Below are positions 1 through 7,351 of a stretch of DNA of 10,305 nt, one piece after another; within the stretch, counting starts at the first letter, position 1, and the number at the start of each line of letters is the position of its first letter. The notes under the pieces are model-generated. The model was not told the DNA's origin and searched no databases. It was given only the letters and a program-made list of their open reading frames with translations. A program made the position numbers and the translations under genes. The stretch lies in assembly GCA_002299135.1 (NCBI GenBank), contig DBNM01000102.1, positions 1 to 10,305 of the forward strand, in the 5' to 3' direction. This stretch comes from Candidatus Neomicrothrix sp. UBA672 (GTDB lineage Bacteria > Actinomycetota > Acidimicrobiia > Acidimicrobiales > MedAcidi-G1).

Positions 1-404
1 GCGTCTATTAAAGGATGTTGAGACAATGTTTGATACGTAACTAACAGGTCGTATGCAGATGCAGCAAAACTATATTGTGTCTGGTTTTCAACGGTCGACT
101 GAACGGATCTGGCTCCAAATGGGTCTAAAAGAAAAACTGCATAACCTTTGCTAACTAATGTCTCGGCGTGTGCTTTATGATTCGGTCCTACCCCTAAACT
201 CCCTGGAACGATTATTACCAACGGAAGCGGTTTGTTTGTTTCGGGAATAAAGAGTTTTCCATCGATTTTTACCGTTTCACAATTTTCAATATCTGAGATT
301 ACTTGATAATAATTTTTTGGATTCCGGCTTAATATCTCTACGTTCTCACCAATAACACCGGCATAATTAACTTCTTGTTCTATCCAACGTTCTTCTTGTT
401 CCAT
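1..404 (-). CDS. Dienelactone hydrolase-like alpha/beta hydrolase (3' part outside window)
   Basis: Partial gene: about 134 N-terminal codons are present and the frame runs off the left edge without a stop. The start is the ATG at 402-404, with a clear GGAG Shine-Dalgarno six bases before it. The protein has a polar N-terminal stretch, then a beta strand and turn LPLVIIVPGSLGVGP (oxyanion-hole region), a helix with HKAHAETLVSKGYAV, and FLLDPFGARSVQSTV, a pattern typical of dienelactone-hydrolase-like (COG0412-type) serine hydrolases. In that family the nucleophile motif GxSxG follows shortly after the segment that here ends HPLID, so the catalytic Ser, Asp and His would all lie outside the window. 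The substrate cannot be inferred. It lies 31 bp behind the aldo/keto reductase gene on the same strand and is probably co-transcribed with it. Family call fairly sure, specific function unknown. Confidence 0.75.
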   Translation of the reverse strand, partial: MEQEERWIEQEVNYAGVIGENVEILSRNPKNYYQVISDIENCETVKIDGKLFIPETNKPLPLVIIVPGSLGVGPNHKAHAETLVSKGYAVFLLDPFGARSVQSTVENQTQYSFAASAYDLLVTYQTLSQHPLID

Positions 405-435
405 TAGTTACTCCAAAAACAAATCTTTTTAGTTA

Positions 436-1425
436 TTAACGTTCATCATCCCCAGCTCGATATTTATGAGTTAACTCATTTAACTGTGTTACCGCTTCTT
501 CTGAAAGTGGTTTAGCAGCAGCAGCTATTGCATCATCGAGTTGTGTTGGGTTGGTAGCTCCGACAATGGGTGACGTAACAAATGGTTTAGAAAGAACCCA
601 TGCAACTGCTAATTGAGCCATTGAAATACCTTCGTTTTCTGCGATTGGTTTAATTTGTTCAACTGTGTCATGAAACTCATCTCGCCAATATCTTTCTCTA
701 TAACGTTCCCCTTGTTCGCTTTCTAAAGCGAACCTTGATCCTGCTCTTGGAGTGCTTCTTTCGTGTTGTCCTGTTAGAAGCCCTCCCGCTAAAGGGTTAT
801 AAGGTATAACTCCTATCCGGTCATGTTCGCATAATGGAAACAGTTCTCTTTCCATTTGTCGGAACAAAAGGTTGTAACGGGGTTGCACGGATTCAAATCT
901 TGCTAAATTAAGCGTTTCGCTTCTACCTATTGAACGAGCGAGCAGCCAAGCAGGGTAATTCGAACAACCCAAGTAACGCACTTTGCCCATTTTGACTAAG
1001 TCATCCAAAGCTCCAATTGTTTCATCTATTGGGGTTTGATAATCAGGGAAATGGACTTGATACAAATCAATAAAATCTGTTTGAAGTCTTTCAAGCGAAG
1101 CATCAACTGCATCAAAAATGTGCCTTCTGCTTGAACCTCTTTGCCATGGTAAAGAACCCATCGGCGCCCAAAATTTTGTGGCCAAAACAATTTCTTCTCG
1201 TTTCCCTTTAAGCCACTTTCCAATGATTCTTTCTGTGTCGCCTATAGTGTCTTTTCCTGAAGCTGGATACATATCAGCTGTATCAATGAAAGTAATGCCT
1301 TCGTTTTGTGCTTTATCAAGAATTGCATGTGATGTTTTCTCGTCGCATTGGTTTCCAAATGTCATAGTCCCTAAACAAATCTTTGAGACGTTTAATCCTG
1401 TTCTTCCTAACTGTGAATGTTCCAT
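436..1425 (-). CDS. Aldo/keto reductase
   Basis: A complete 329-residue member of the aldo/keto reductase superfamily, a cytosolic NAD(P)H-dependent (beta/alpha)8-barrel enzyme that reduces aldehydes or ketones. It opens with the usual beta hairpin (LGRTGLNVSKICLGTMTFG). The catalytic tetrad can be placed: Asp48 and Tyr53 in FIDTADMYP, Lys84 in ATKFW, and His125 in YQVHFPD. GCSNYPAW (about 153-160) and the C-terminal PIVGATNPTQLDDAI are the conserved barrel and cofactor-phosphate-binding segments. Length and motifs are normal for the Tas/YajO-like monomeric AKRs, so the gene looks intact. The substrate is not deducible. The ATG is preceded by TACCGTGTTTTAA with no Shine-Dalgarno, so it may be leaderless. 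It is divergent from the HisN-like gene across a short shared region and upstream of the hydrolase on the same strand. Confidence 0.93.
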   Translation of the reverse strand: MEHSQLGRTGLNVSKICLGTMTFGNQCDEKTSHAILDKAQNEGITFIDTADMYPASGKDTIGDTERIIGKWLKGKREEIVLATKFWAPMGSLPWQRGSSRRHIFDAVDASLERLQTDFIDLYQVHFPDYQTPIDETIGALDDLVKMGKVRYLGCSNYPAWLLARSIGRSETLNLARFESVQPRYNLLFRQMERELFPLCEHDRIGVIPYNPLAGGLLTGQHERSTPRAGSRFALESEQGERYRERYWRDEFHDTVEQIKPIAENEGISMAQLAVAWVLSKPFVTSPIVGATNPTQLDDAIAAAAKPLSEEAVTQLNELTHKYRAGDDER

Positions 1426-1522
1426 TTAAAACACGGTACTAGCGACTTTGTTTTTTTAATAAACAAATCTCACTTAGAACACTTCGTAAACTGTGTTTAT
1501 AGAAAATATTCCAGGTGAAAAT
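1426..1522. promoter_or_regulatory. Divergent intergenic region between the aldo/keto reductase and hisN-like genes
   Basis: This 97-bp region must hold the promoters of both divergent genes. It contains a 7-bp inverted repeat TTTGTTT / AAACAAA (1447-1453 and 1461-1467) and a 13-bp near-palindrome TAAACTGTGTTTA (1487-1499). TATAGA at 1498-1503 could be a plus-strand -10 element, but no good -35 is seen. On the minus strand TAGTAC (1436-1441) could serve as a -10, which would put the transcript start almost at the reductase ATG. A Shine-Dalgarno for the plus-strand gene (AGGTG, near 1513-1517) precedes the ATG at 1523. The elements are guesses; only the divergent geometry is certain. Confidence 0.4.
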
Positions 1523-2284
1523 ATGAACGTAGACCAAAAATTAGTTGATTTCGCTGTATCAATAGCTAAAGAAGCTGGCGATTTAACACTTTCATTTTTC
1601 AACGATTTGAATCTAGAAATAATTAAAAAAACAGATGGTTCTCCTGTTACTGAGGCTGATCGAGGCGCTGAACGTTTACTTAGACAAAGAATCTCAGATT
1701 CTTTTCCTGAGGATTCAATAATCGGTGAGGAAGAAGAAAATGTTATTGGCTCTTCGGGTCGAACATGGATCTTGGATCCAATAGATGGAACTCAGTCTTT
1801 TATTAATGGTGTTCCTTTGTTCGCAAATCTTGTTGCTTTTGAAGATGAGCATGGTTCTGCAGTGGGAGTTATAAATCTTCCCGCTGTTAATGAGTGCATT
1901 TGGGCGGGAAGAGGTTTGGGCTGTTTCGCTGATGGTGAAAAAGCACATGTTTCAAACATTGAAACGCTTGATGGATGTTGTGTGGTTACGAGTGGTGTTG
2001 ATTATTGGAATTCTTTATCTTTTTTCAAATCTTTATCAAAAACTGAAACCACTATTAGAACGTGGGGAGATGCTTATGGTTATGCCTTGGTAGCGACTGG
2101 TCGTGTTGATGCCATGGTTGATCCAATTGTTAATCCGTGGGATGTCGCTCCAATGATGACAATTATTCCGGAAGCGGGGGGTATTTTTACCGATTTTAAC
2201 AATATTAAAACTGCCAACGGAGGAAATGCGTTGGCCTCAAATCCTTCGCTTCATACCCTTTTAATTGATTTAGTTAACGATTAA
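1523..2284 (+). CDS. hisN: HisN-like histidinol-phosphatase / inositol monophosphatase family protein
   Basis: A complete Mg2+-dependent, Li+-sensitive-type phosphatase of the inositol monophosphatase family, 253 residues from the chosen ATG. The metal site is visible: GEE (68-70), DPIDGT (85-90) within WILDPIDGTQSF, and NPWDVAPMMTIIPEAGG (204-220) with Asp207. The form DGTQSFINGVPLFANLVA resembles the HisN branch, which in Actinobacteria dephosphorylates L-histidinol phosphate in histidine biosynthesis, more than the SuhB or CysQ branches. Inositol-phosphate or related activity cannot be excluded. The frame is open from a GTG at 1493, but I prefer the ATG at 1523: an AGGTG Shine-Dalgarno sits five bases before it, and the upstream ten residues match nothing in the family. 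No other his gene is nearby. It is the only plus-strand gene, and its last 11 bp overlap the end of the opposing lipoprotein gene. Confidence 0.88.
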   Translation: MNVDQKLVDFAVSIAKEAGDLTLSFFNDLNLEIIKKTDGSPVTEADRGAERLLRQRISDSFPEDSIIGEEEENVIGSSGRTWILDPIDGTQSFINGVPLFANLVAFEDEHGSAVGVINLPAVNECIWAGRGLGCFADGEKAHVSNIETLDGCCVVTSGVDYWNSLSFFKSLSKTETTIRTWGDAYGYALVATGRVDAMVDPIVNPWDVAPMMTIIPEAGGIFTDFNNIKTANGGNALASNPSLHTLLIDLVND

Positions 2285-2852
2285 GTACATACGGGTCATT
2301 CGGCGGTCTACCTATTCCCCTATCACAAGTTATTCCTGCTTCAGGTGCAGCTTCCCCATCCATAAAAAAATCAACAAACTTGTTAAGTCGAGGGTCGTTT
2401 GCCGTTTCTATCTCTAATCGCCTACCCCATGAAGTTGCTACTATTGGAGACATTTGCTCAGAGTGTGGTGAAAGTAAAATTTTTGGTTTACCTGAAAGCA
2501 TTGTTGTAAGTTTTATAATTTCTTCTTTTTCAATTTCTGGTTTATAAGTGACCCATACAGCTCCATGTTCCAAAGCATGAACTGCAGCTTCGTCTAATAA
2601 TTCAACTTTGTAAATTCCACATGTGTGCCATATTCCTAAGTGATCTCCTCCAGCAGGAGGAGTGGTTGGGTAGTCAACGTTTTCATCAGTGTGCTCACGT
2701 GAAGTTATTACTAAATACTCAACTTCTTCCAACATTTCCTCTGTCGAAATTTCTATTGATTCATTTTTTTCACTACTGCAAGAAATAAATACAATTGAAA
2801 AAATTATCCCTAATAAGACCGCAACTCTAAAATGTTCTTTTATTGTGTTCAT
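2274..2852 (-). CDS. DUF3105 family lipoprotein
   Basis: A predicted secreted, membrane-anchored protein of 192 residues. The N-terminus has a basic segment, a hydrophobic stretch (about 9-24) and FISC-SS, so Cys25 is a plausible lipidation site; Phe at -3 is a somewhat loose lipobox. The remainder is a DUF3105 domain, with YPTTPPAGGDH (61-71), IWHTCGIY with Cys78, AVHALEHGAVWVTY (about 90-103), a SPIVATSWGRRL segment and Cys176 near the end. The clustered His and paired Cys residues are characteristic of the family, but its function is unknown; metal binding or a disulphide is only a guess. It starts 9 bp after the oxidoreductase stop, with a weak AGAAG before the ATG, so the two are probably one transcription unit. 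Its end overlaps the convergent hisN-like gene by 11 bp, leaving no room for a separate terminator. Confidence 0.87.
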   Translation of the reverse strand: MNTIKEHFRVAVLLGIIFSIVFISCSSEKNESIEISTEEMLEEVEYLVITSREHTDENVDYPTTPPAGGDHLGIWHTCGIYKVELLDEAAVHALEHGAVWVTYKPEIEKEEIIKLTTMLSGKPKILLSPHSEQMSPIVATSWGRRLEIETANDPRLNKFVDFFMDGEAAPEAGITCDRGIGRPPNDPYVLNR

Positions 2853-2861
2853 AATTTTCTT

Positions 2862-3857
2862 CTAAACCGTTGTTTTATCACCTTCAAAAATTTCCACAAC
2901 GATACTTCTTTTAGTTAATTCAGAAAGAAACTCAGATGGTTCTACTATTAATGCAAGTGTAGACATGTGATTCAAATTAATTTTTTGTTTTAAAAGATAT
3001 TCTGAGGTTAAAGCAGTGACGGATGCTGCCGCTAAAGCTGGGTGTTCAGAAACTCCTAAAACAATATTTTCTTGAACACCATTTTTACTTCCTCTTAATT
3101 CAACTCTTATTGCTCCGATTCCTCCTTCATCGTGCGGTGGAGTAAGCATTGGAAAAAAAGCTGTAAACCTATCTCTTCGTGTCGCCGCCATTTTTGCTGA
3201 AATTCTTGACACTTCTGGAAAAGCGTTATGTAAAAGTACTGGATCCGACAATGCGGCATGATAACAATCTTGCGGGCCTACTGGTTCTGGAAACCATAAA
3301 AGTTCTCGACCAGATCCTCCTAATCTTTTATCCCATTTGTCTTCACGCCAACCGAAAGACATCCTACTCAATGCACGATGATGAACCAGAGCACATGCTG
3401 GGCCACCAGTCCCCATTTTAGAAACGTGAATCTCTTCAGTTTGTTCTAATAAAGTTTTACCATAAGCAGTCAAAACGCAACTCAAACCTGGTGCAAATCC
3501 TGTCCCTACCACAACAGGAACTCCAAGCTCAAAAGCTTCTTTTTCTAGATTTAGTATCGAAACTGTTTCAGATAAACCATCTGAAACAACAACTGTTGGG
3601 CGTCGTAAACTGATTGCTTTTTTAACCGCTTCTAATTGTGTACCTCTAGGTGATGCGACTACGACTACATCTGCATCCATATTTTGAGAAAATGGAAAAT
3701 GCTCTACTTCAACGCGACTACCAAGAGTCTTTGAAGCTACTCCCAGTTTCTCTGGTGAGATGTCTCTAAGAAGTATTTTGTCAACAGCATTTGATGATAA
3801 AAGTTGCTGAGCAACTTTAGTTCCTACCGCTCCAGCTCCTATAACAAGTGCACGCAC
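2862..3857 (-). CDS. Saccharopine dehydrogenase-like NAD(P)-binding oxidoreductase
   Basis: A 331-residue protein beginning with a Rossmann fold: MRALVIGAGAVG has GxGxxG at 7-12, and Asp32 at the end of the second strand (LLRDIS) suggests NAD rather than NADP. DADVVVVASPRGTQ (about 61-74) and GTGFAPGLS are the later nucleotide-binding and hinge segments of the saccharopine dehydrogenase or Gfo/Idh-like fold. The larger C-terminal half (for example MGTGGPACALVHHRALS and FPEPVGPQDCYHAALS) would be the substrate domain. Such proteins act on amino-acid-type substrates (saccharopine, carboxynorspermidine and others); which one applies here is not deducible. The start is a GTG whose first base is the last base of the preceding TAG stop (TAGTG), without a Shine-Dalgarno, indicating translational coupling to the small ORF upstream. 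The DUF3105 lipoprotein gene follows after 9 bp. Confidence 0.8.
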   Translation of the reverse strand: MRALVIGAGAVGTKVAQQLLSSNAVDKILLRDISPEKLGVASKTLGSRVEVEHFPFSQNMDADVVVVASPRGTQLEAVKKAISLRRPTVVVSDGLSETVSILNLEKEAFELGVPVVVGTGFAPGLSCVLTAYGKTLLEQTEEIHVSKMGTGGPACALVHHRALSRMSFGWREDKWDKRLGGSGRELLWFPEPVGPQDCYHAALSDPVLLHNAFPEVSRISAKMAATRRDRFTAFFPMLTPPHDEGGIGAIRVELRGSKNGVQENIVLGVSEHPALAAASVTALTSEYLLKQKINLNHMSTLALIVEPSEFLSELTKRSIVVEIFEGDKTTV

Positions 3858-3994
3858 TAGTTGTTACCAAAGTTGGAAATTTTTTTCCATCCACCTGTTC
3901 TTTTTTCAACACCAGGTTCTTTCTGAAAACTAAGAGCACCTGCAACTGCAGCGGCAGTCATTATTGCTGCTAAAGCTCGTCTTAATTTATCCAT
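3857..3994 (-). CDS. Small 45-residue protein after tRNA-Ile, positional counterpart of DLW-39
   Basis: A 45-codon ORF starting with ATG at 3992-3994 and ending TAG at 3857-3859. It encodes a basic start (MDKLRR), a short Ala-rich hydrophobic helix (about residues 7-23), then a basic tail with RTGGWKKISNFGNN. That shape (one hydrophobic helix plus a short tail) and its place after the gyrA, DUF3566, tRNA-Ile series match the actinobacterial DLW-39 family of about 39 residues. The DLW tripeptide itself is absent, so homology is uncertain. The start codon lies only four bases past the tRNA discriminator base, and no Shine-Dalgarno is possible outside the tRNA body. Its stop overlaps the GTG start of the oxidoreductase by one base. 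This coupling, together with the sensible amino-acid composition, argues that it is translated. Function unknown. Confidence 0.65.
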   Translation of the reverse strand: MDKLRRALAAIMTAAAVAGALSFQKEPGVEKRTGGWKKISNFGNN

Positions 3995-3998
3995 AACG

Positions 3999-4073
<75 letters not shown>

Positions 4074-4131
4074 TTGAATTAAATGCAAATCTTAAGTGTT
4101 TAACTTTAAGAGTTAAAAACTATGTTGCGTA
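4074..4131 (-). promoter_or_regulatory. Spacer before tRNA-Ile with hairpin and possible promoter
   Basis: The 58 bp between the DUF3566 stop and the tRNA hold a perfect 7-bp inverted repeat TTTAACT / AGTTAAA (4099-4105 and 4111-4117) with a 5-base loop. It could be a weak terminator for the DUF3566 transcript, but the stem is AT-only apart from one pair and lacks a T run. On the minus strand TTAACT (4111-4116) and TAAGAT (4089-4094), 16 bp apart, each match four of six consensus -35/-10 bases and would start a transcript near the tRNA 5' end. Both readings share bases and are speculative. Confidence 0.25.
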
Positions 4132-4803
4132 TTATGTTGGTGGATTTTTTCCTTCTTCATAAACATTGTCATCCGATTTGAGTTTTCTTTTGCGAACTGC
4201 GGTTTCTTCTTCAATCATTGTGAATCTAACCCCACCAGTAAGATCGCTAATCAAATTAAATAAAACAACTAGAACAACCGTTATAGCTGTACCGCCAACT
4301 ACCAAAATAAGTCCACCTAAAAAGAAAATCCTTAATATTTGTTCAGAATCAAATTCAAACACTTCAAGTGCAAATAGGTCTTCAATAAAAGACTCAACTT
4401 TTTGTATTGTTCCAGCATCTTCAGCAGTATTCCATAAAATTCTTACAGCTATCGTAGATAAACCCCAAACACATGTATAAAAAATTAATCCAACTTTTAA
4501 TGCAGACCAGGGCTCTATGTGGCGTAAAACTCTTCTTACTTTTCTAACCCTGTAACCAGATTTATTTTCCTTTGGTTTGGATTCCGTTCCTATGATTGAA
4601 TTCCAAAATTTTGCTTTACTACGTGGAGGTGCTTTTTCAGAATTCCACATTATTTCTTCTGGTTGTTTTACTATCGACGATTCTCTAGTTTTTTCAGGTT
4701 CATCAGATTTCCCAATCAGTTTTTTAAATCGGGTGGTCATAGTTGTAGCTGAAAAGTCTTGATTTTCGGTTTTATCGAAAAAATCGTCTTCTTTTTCACT
4801 CAC
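4132..4803 (-). CDS. DUF3566 domain membrane protein
   Basis: A 223-residue protein with an acidic and basic low-complexity cytoplasmic N-terminus (about 1-85), then the DUF3566 region. This has a basic lead-in VRKVRRVLRHIEPWSALK, a first membrane helix (about 103-123), a linker containing the predicted amphipathic segment VESFIEDLFA, and a second membrane helix (about 157-184), followed by FNLISDLTGGVRFTMIEE, the conserved C-terminal motif. A polar tail of about 25 residues ends the protein. DUF3566 proteins are found almost only in Actinobacteria, usually directly after gyrA as here. Their role is not established; co-location with gyrase and envelope genes has led to suggestions of a link to cell division, which I cannot test. 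The start is GTG at 4801-4803. The nearest purine-rich site (AAGGA) is about 16 bases away, longer than usual, so the start is likely but not certain. Confidence 0.9.
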   Translation of the reverse strand: MSEKEDDFFDKTENQDFSATTMTTRFKKLIGKSDEPEKTRESSIVKQPEEIMWNSEKAPPRSKAKFWNSIIGTESKPKENKSGYRVRKVRRVLRHIEPWSALKVGLIFYTCVWGLSTIAVRILWNTAEDAGTIQKVESFIEDLFALEVFEFDSEQILRIFFLGGLILVVGGTAITVVLVVLFNLISDLTGGVRFTMIEEETAVRKRKLKSDDNVYEEGKNPPT

Positions 4804-4832
4804 AATTACAGTTTAGAAGTCCTTCAGCAGCC

Positions 4833-4862
4833 AAACTTGTCGCGTTAAACATAAACAAGTTT
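4833..4862. repeat. Inverted repeat in the gyrA-DUF3566 spacer
   Basis: AAACTTGT (4833-4840) and ACAAGTTT (4855-4862) form a perfect 8-bp stem around a 14-base loop, shortly after the gyrA stop. Read with gyrA, the stem is not followed by a T run; a T run (TTTTTG) follows only in the plus-strand direction, where no gene ends. It may attenuate or stabilise the gyrA 3' end, or mark a promoter region for the DUF3566 gene. Confidence 0.35.
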
Positions 4863-4873
4863 TTGTTCATCTT

Positions 4874-7351
4874 TTAAACTTCAGAATCCGTCGGAGCGGG
4901 TGAAACTGCAGTTATTATCTCACCCTCTTCAGGTGACATTACTCTCACACCTGTAGCATCTCTTCCTTGAATAGAAATTTCTGAAACCGCTAGTCGTATA
5001 ATTTTTCCACTTGATGTAACAGCAAGAATGTCATCACCATCTTTTACAATTAAAGATCCAGCTACAGTTCCCCTATTTTCGGTGGTTTTAATTCCTCTAA
5101 CACCCAGCCCGCCTCTTCCTTTTATAGAAAATTCTTCAATCTCAGTGCGTTTTCCATATCCTTGTGTTGTTAAATGCAATAACATTGATCCTTCTTTAGA
5201 CACAGCACAAGAAACAAGATGGTCAGCGGTTCTAAATTTCATCCCATTCACCCCTGCTGCAGTTCTGCCCATAGATCTAATTTTCTCTTCGTCGACTTTT
5301 AATGTTTGCCCTAAAGAGGAAACTAAAAAGATGTGATCTGAACCATTAGTGGGCACAACGCTTACCAATTCATCACCCTCGTTTAGCTTTATAGCAATAA
5401 GACCCGCTTTTAAAGAAGAGTCATAAGCGGTAAATAATGTTTTCTTCACTCTGCCATTTTTCGTAGCGAAAAATAGGAATCTGTTCGTTTCATAGTCTCT
5501 TGTATCAACAACTGCTTGAATTTTTTCATCTGGGTGAAGGGGTAATAGATTTACAATTGATGTTCCTCTTGCGGTACGACTAGCAGATGGAATTTCGTGT
5601 GCTTTTAATCTATAAACCTTCCCTTTGTTAGAAAAAAACAATAAATACGCATGAGCTGTTGTGTGGATCATATGAGACAAAGCATCTTCGTCTTTTAGCT
5701 TCGCTCCGGTTACGCCCTTCCCTCCACGACCTTGCGAGTTGAAGTCAGATAAGGCCATTGTTTTTACATAGCCGGCTGATGTCATAGCAAAAATCAACTC
5801 TTCATCGTCGATAAGGTCCTCTATGTCTAACTCTCCAGGATCAGGTATGAATTCAGTTCTGCGTGGTGTTGAAAATTTTTCTTTCCATTCAAGTAGTTCT
5901 TCTTTTATCACGCCTTTAATTTTCGTTTCGTCTGAAAGAATTGATTCCAAATCAGCAATTATTAAAGCTAATTCTTTCATTCTTTCTTGCAGTGTGCTTT
6001 TCCCAAGTCGGGTAAGTCTTACTAGCTGCATGTCTAAAATATGATTTGCTTGAATTTCAGTAAACCCATACTCTTCAGCCATTAAACCTTTTCTTGCCTC
6101 AGAACGATCTGCTGATCCTCGAATCAAGGCAATCACATCATCTATTCTTTCTAATGCTTTAATTAATCCTTCTGTAATATGAGCTTCGTCTTGTGCTTTT
6201 GAAAGACGGTGTTCACTTCTTCTTCTTATAACAACAACCTGGTGATCTATATAAGCCTGTAAAAGCTCGAAAAGGTTTAGTGTTCTTGGAACTCCATCAA
6301 CTAGAGCTACAGCGTTTACAGAAAATGTTGTTTGTAGCGGAGTCCGCTTATACAAATTGTTAAGTATCACTAAAACTGGTGCGTCTTTTTTAAGAGTAAT
6401 AACAATCCGCACTGCACCTTTTGCAGATTCATCATTGACATCAGCAATGCCTTCTATCTCCCGTGCGTCAACAAGATCTCTGATCTTTGACATTATTAAA
6501 TTAGGACTGGCTTGATATGGCAGTTCACTTACAACAATCCGATTAGTTTTCCCATTTTCTTCAATATCAGTTCTAGCTCTCATACGAATTGATCCACGTC
6601 CGGTTGAATATGCGTCCTTAATCCCGCTTTTACCGAGTATTAAAGCTCCTGTTGGAAAATCCGGTCCGGGGATAATTTCAATTAATTCATTTATGGTTGC
6701 CTCAGGATTATCAAGAAGGTGAACTGTTGCATTTATGCATTCACCTAAGTTGTGTGTAGGGATGTTGGTTGCCAGACCAACTGCAATTCCTTGACAACCA
6801 TTAATTAAAAGATTAGGAATTCTTGCAGGTAAAACTTCTGGTTCTCTGAACTCACCTGAATAGTTATCAATGAAATCAATGGTGTTTTCATCAATTCCAT
6901 CGAGTAGCGCCATTGCTCTTTGGTCAAGTCTGCACTCTGTGTAACGAGGAGCAGCAGGAGAATCATCTGGAGAGTAACCAAAATTGCCCTTTGCTTCAAT
7001 CAGAGGGTCTCTAAGACTGAACGATTGTCCCATTCTTACCAAAGAGGCATATATAGCTTGATCCCCATGTGGATGATATTTGCCCATTACTTCACCAACC
7101 ACACGAGCGCACTTAATTGTTGGTCGATCGGGTCTTGCACCGAGATCGTACATACCCCAAAGAATTCTTCTGTGGACAGGTTTTAACCCATCTCTAGCAT
7201 CAGGCAAAGCACGCGAAACAATTACTGACATTGCATAGTCAAGAAATGACTGCTCCATTTCTTCTTGAATTGCAATTGGTTGAATTGAGCCAACTGAAGT
7301 TTCTTCTTCTACGACGTCACTTTCTTTTGGGTCGTTAGTTTCTTCAGACAT
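4874..7351 (-). CDS. gyrA: DNA gyrase subunit A
   Basis: The full-length breakage-reunion subunit of DNA gyrase, 825 residues; with GyrB it forms the A2B2 enzyme that introduces negative supercoils using ATP. The N-terminal winged-helix domain carries the catalytic Arg136-Tyr137 in AAPRYTECRL; Tyr137 matches E. coli Tyr122. The GyrA box QGRGGKG lies at 540-546, which separates gyrase from topoisomerase IV ParC. The C-terminal beta-pinwheel blades follow, with repeated G-x-G-type turns such as RTAAGVNGMKF and KGRGGLGVRGIK, ending at about 815 without the long acidic tail of E. coli. The quinolone pocket reads HPHGD-Q98-AIY-A102, unlike the usual Ser/Ala and Asp. The segment after it (SLRDPLIEAKGNFGYSPDD) also departs from the common LRYPLVDGQGNFGS. 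The start ATG shares a base with the gyrB stop (TAATG), and no Shine-Dalgarno is evident, so translation is probably coupled to gyrB. Confidence 0.98.
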   Translation of the reverse strand: MSEETNDPKESDVVEEETSVGSIQPIAIQEEMEQSFLDYAMSVIVSRALPDARDGLKPVHRRILWGMYDLGARPDRPTIKCARVVGEVMGKYHPHGDQAIYASLVRMGQSFSLRDPLIEAKGNFGYSPDDSPAAPRYTECRLDQRAMALLDGIDENTIDFIDNYSGEFREPEVLPARIPNLLINGCQGIAVGLATNIPTHNLGECINATVHLLDNPEATINELIEIIPGPDFPTGALILGKSGIKDAYSTGRGSIRMRARTDIEENGKTNRIVVSELPYQASPNLIMSKIRDLVDAREIEGIADVNDESAKGAVRIVITLKKDAPVLVILNNLYKRTPLQTTFSVNAVALVDGVPRTLNLFELLQAYIDHQVVVIRRRSEHRLSKAQDEAHITEGLIKALERIDDVIALIRGSADRSEARKGLMAEEYGFTEIQANHILDMQLVRLTRLGKSTLQERMKELALIIADLESILSDETKIKGVIKEELLEWKEKFSTPRRTEFIPDPGELDIEDLIDDEELIFAMTSAGYVKTMALSDFNSQGRGGKGVTGAKLKDEDALSHMIHTTAHAYLLFFSNKGKVYRLKAHEIPSASRTARGTSIVNLLPLHPDEKIQAVVDTRDYETNRFLFFATKNGRVKKTLFTAYDSSLKAGLIAIKLNEGDELVSVVPTNGSDHIFLVSSLGQTLKVDEEKIRSMGRTAAGVNGMKFRTADHLVSCAVSKEGSMLLHLTTQGYGKRTEIEEFSIKGRGGLGVRGIKTTENRGTVAGSLIVKDGDDILAVTSSGKIIRLAVSEISIQGRDATGVRVMSPEEGEIITAVSPAPTDSEV

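Noticed and set aside
1118..1429. Plus-strand 103-codon open frame inside the aldo/keto reductase gene
   Set aside because: Antisense shadow of an intact, conserved gene; the peptide resembles nothing known.
1493..1522. Upstream GTG start extending the hisN-like protein by ten residues
   Set aside because: The ATG at 1523 has a well-placed AGGTG, the extra residues are not part of the family fold, and the GTG overlaps a palindrome and a possible -10 element.
4833..4862. Inverted repeat as an intrinsic terminator of gyrBA
   Set aside because: In the gyrA direction there is no T run after the stem and the stem is mostly A-T pairs, so I list it only as a repeat.
5028..5336. Plus-strand open frame within gyrA
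   Set aside because: Fully antisense to a conserved gyrase domain; low-complexity Ser/Pro-rich product typical of a reversed coding strand.
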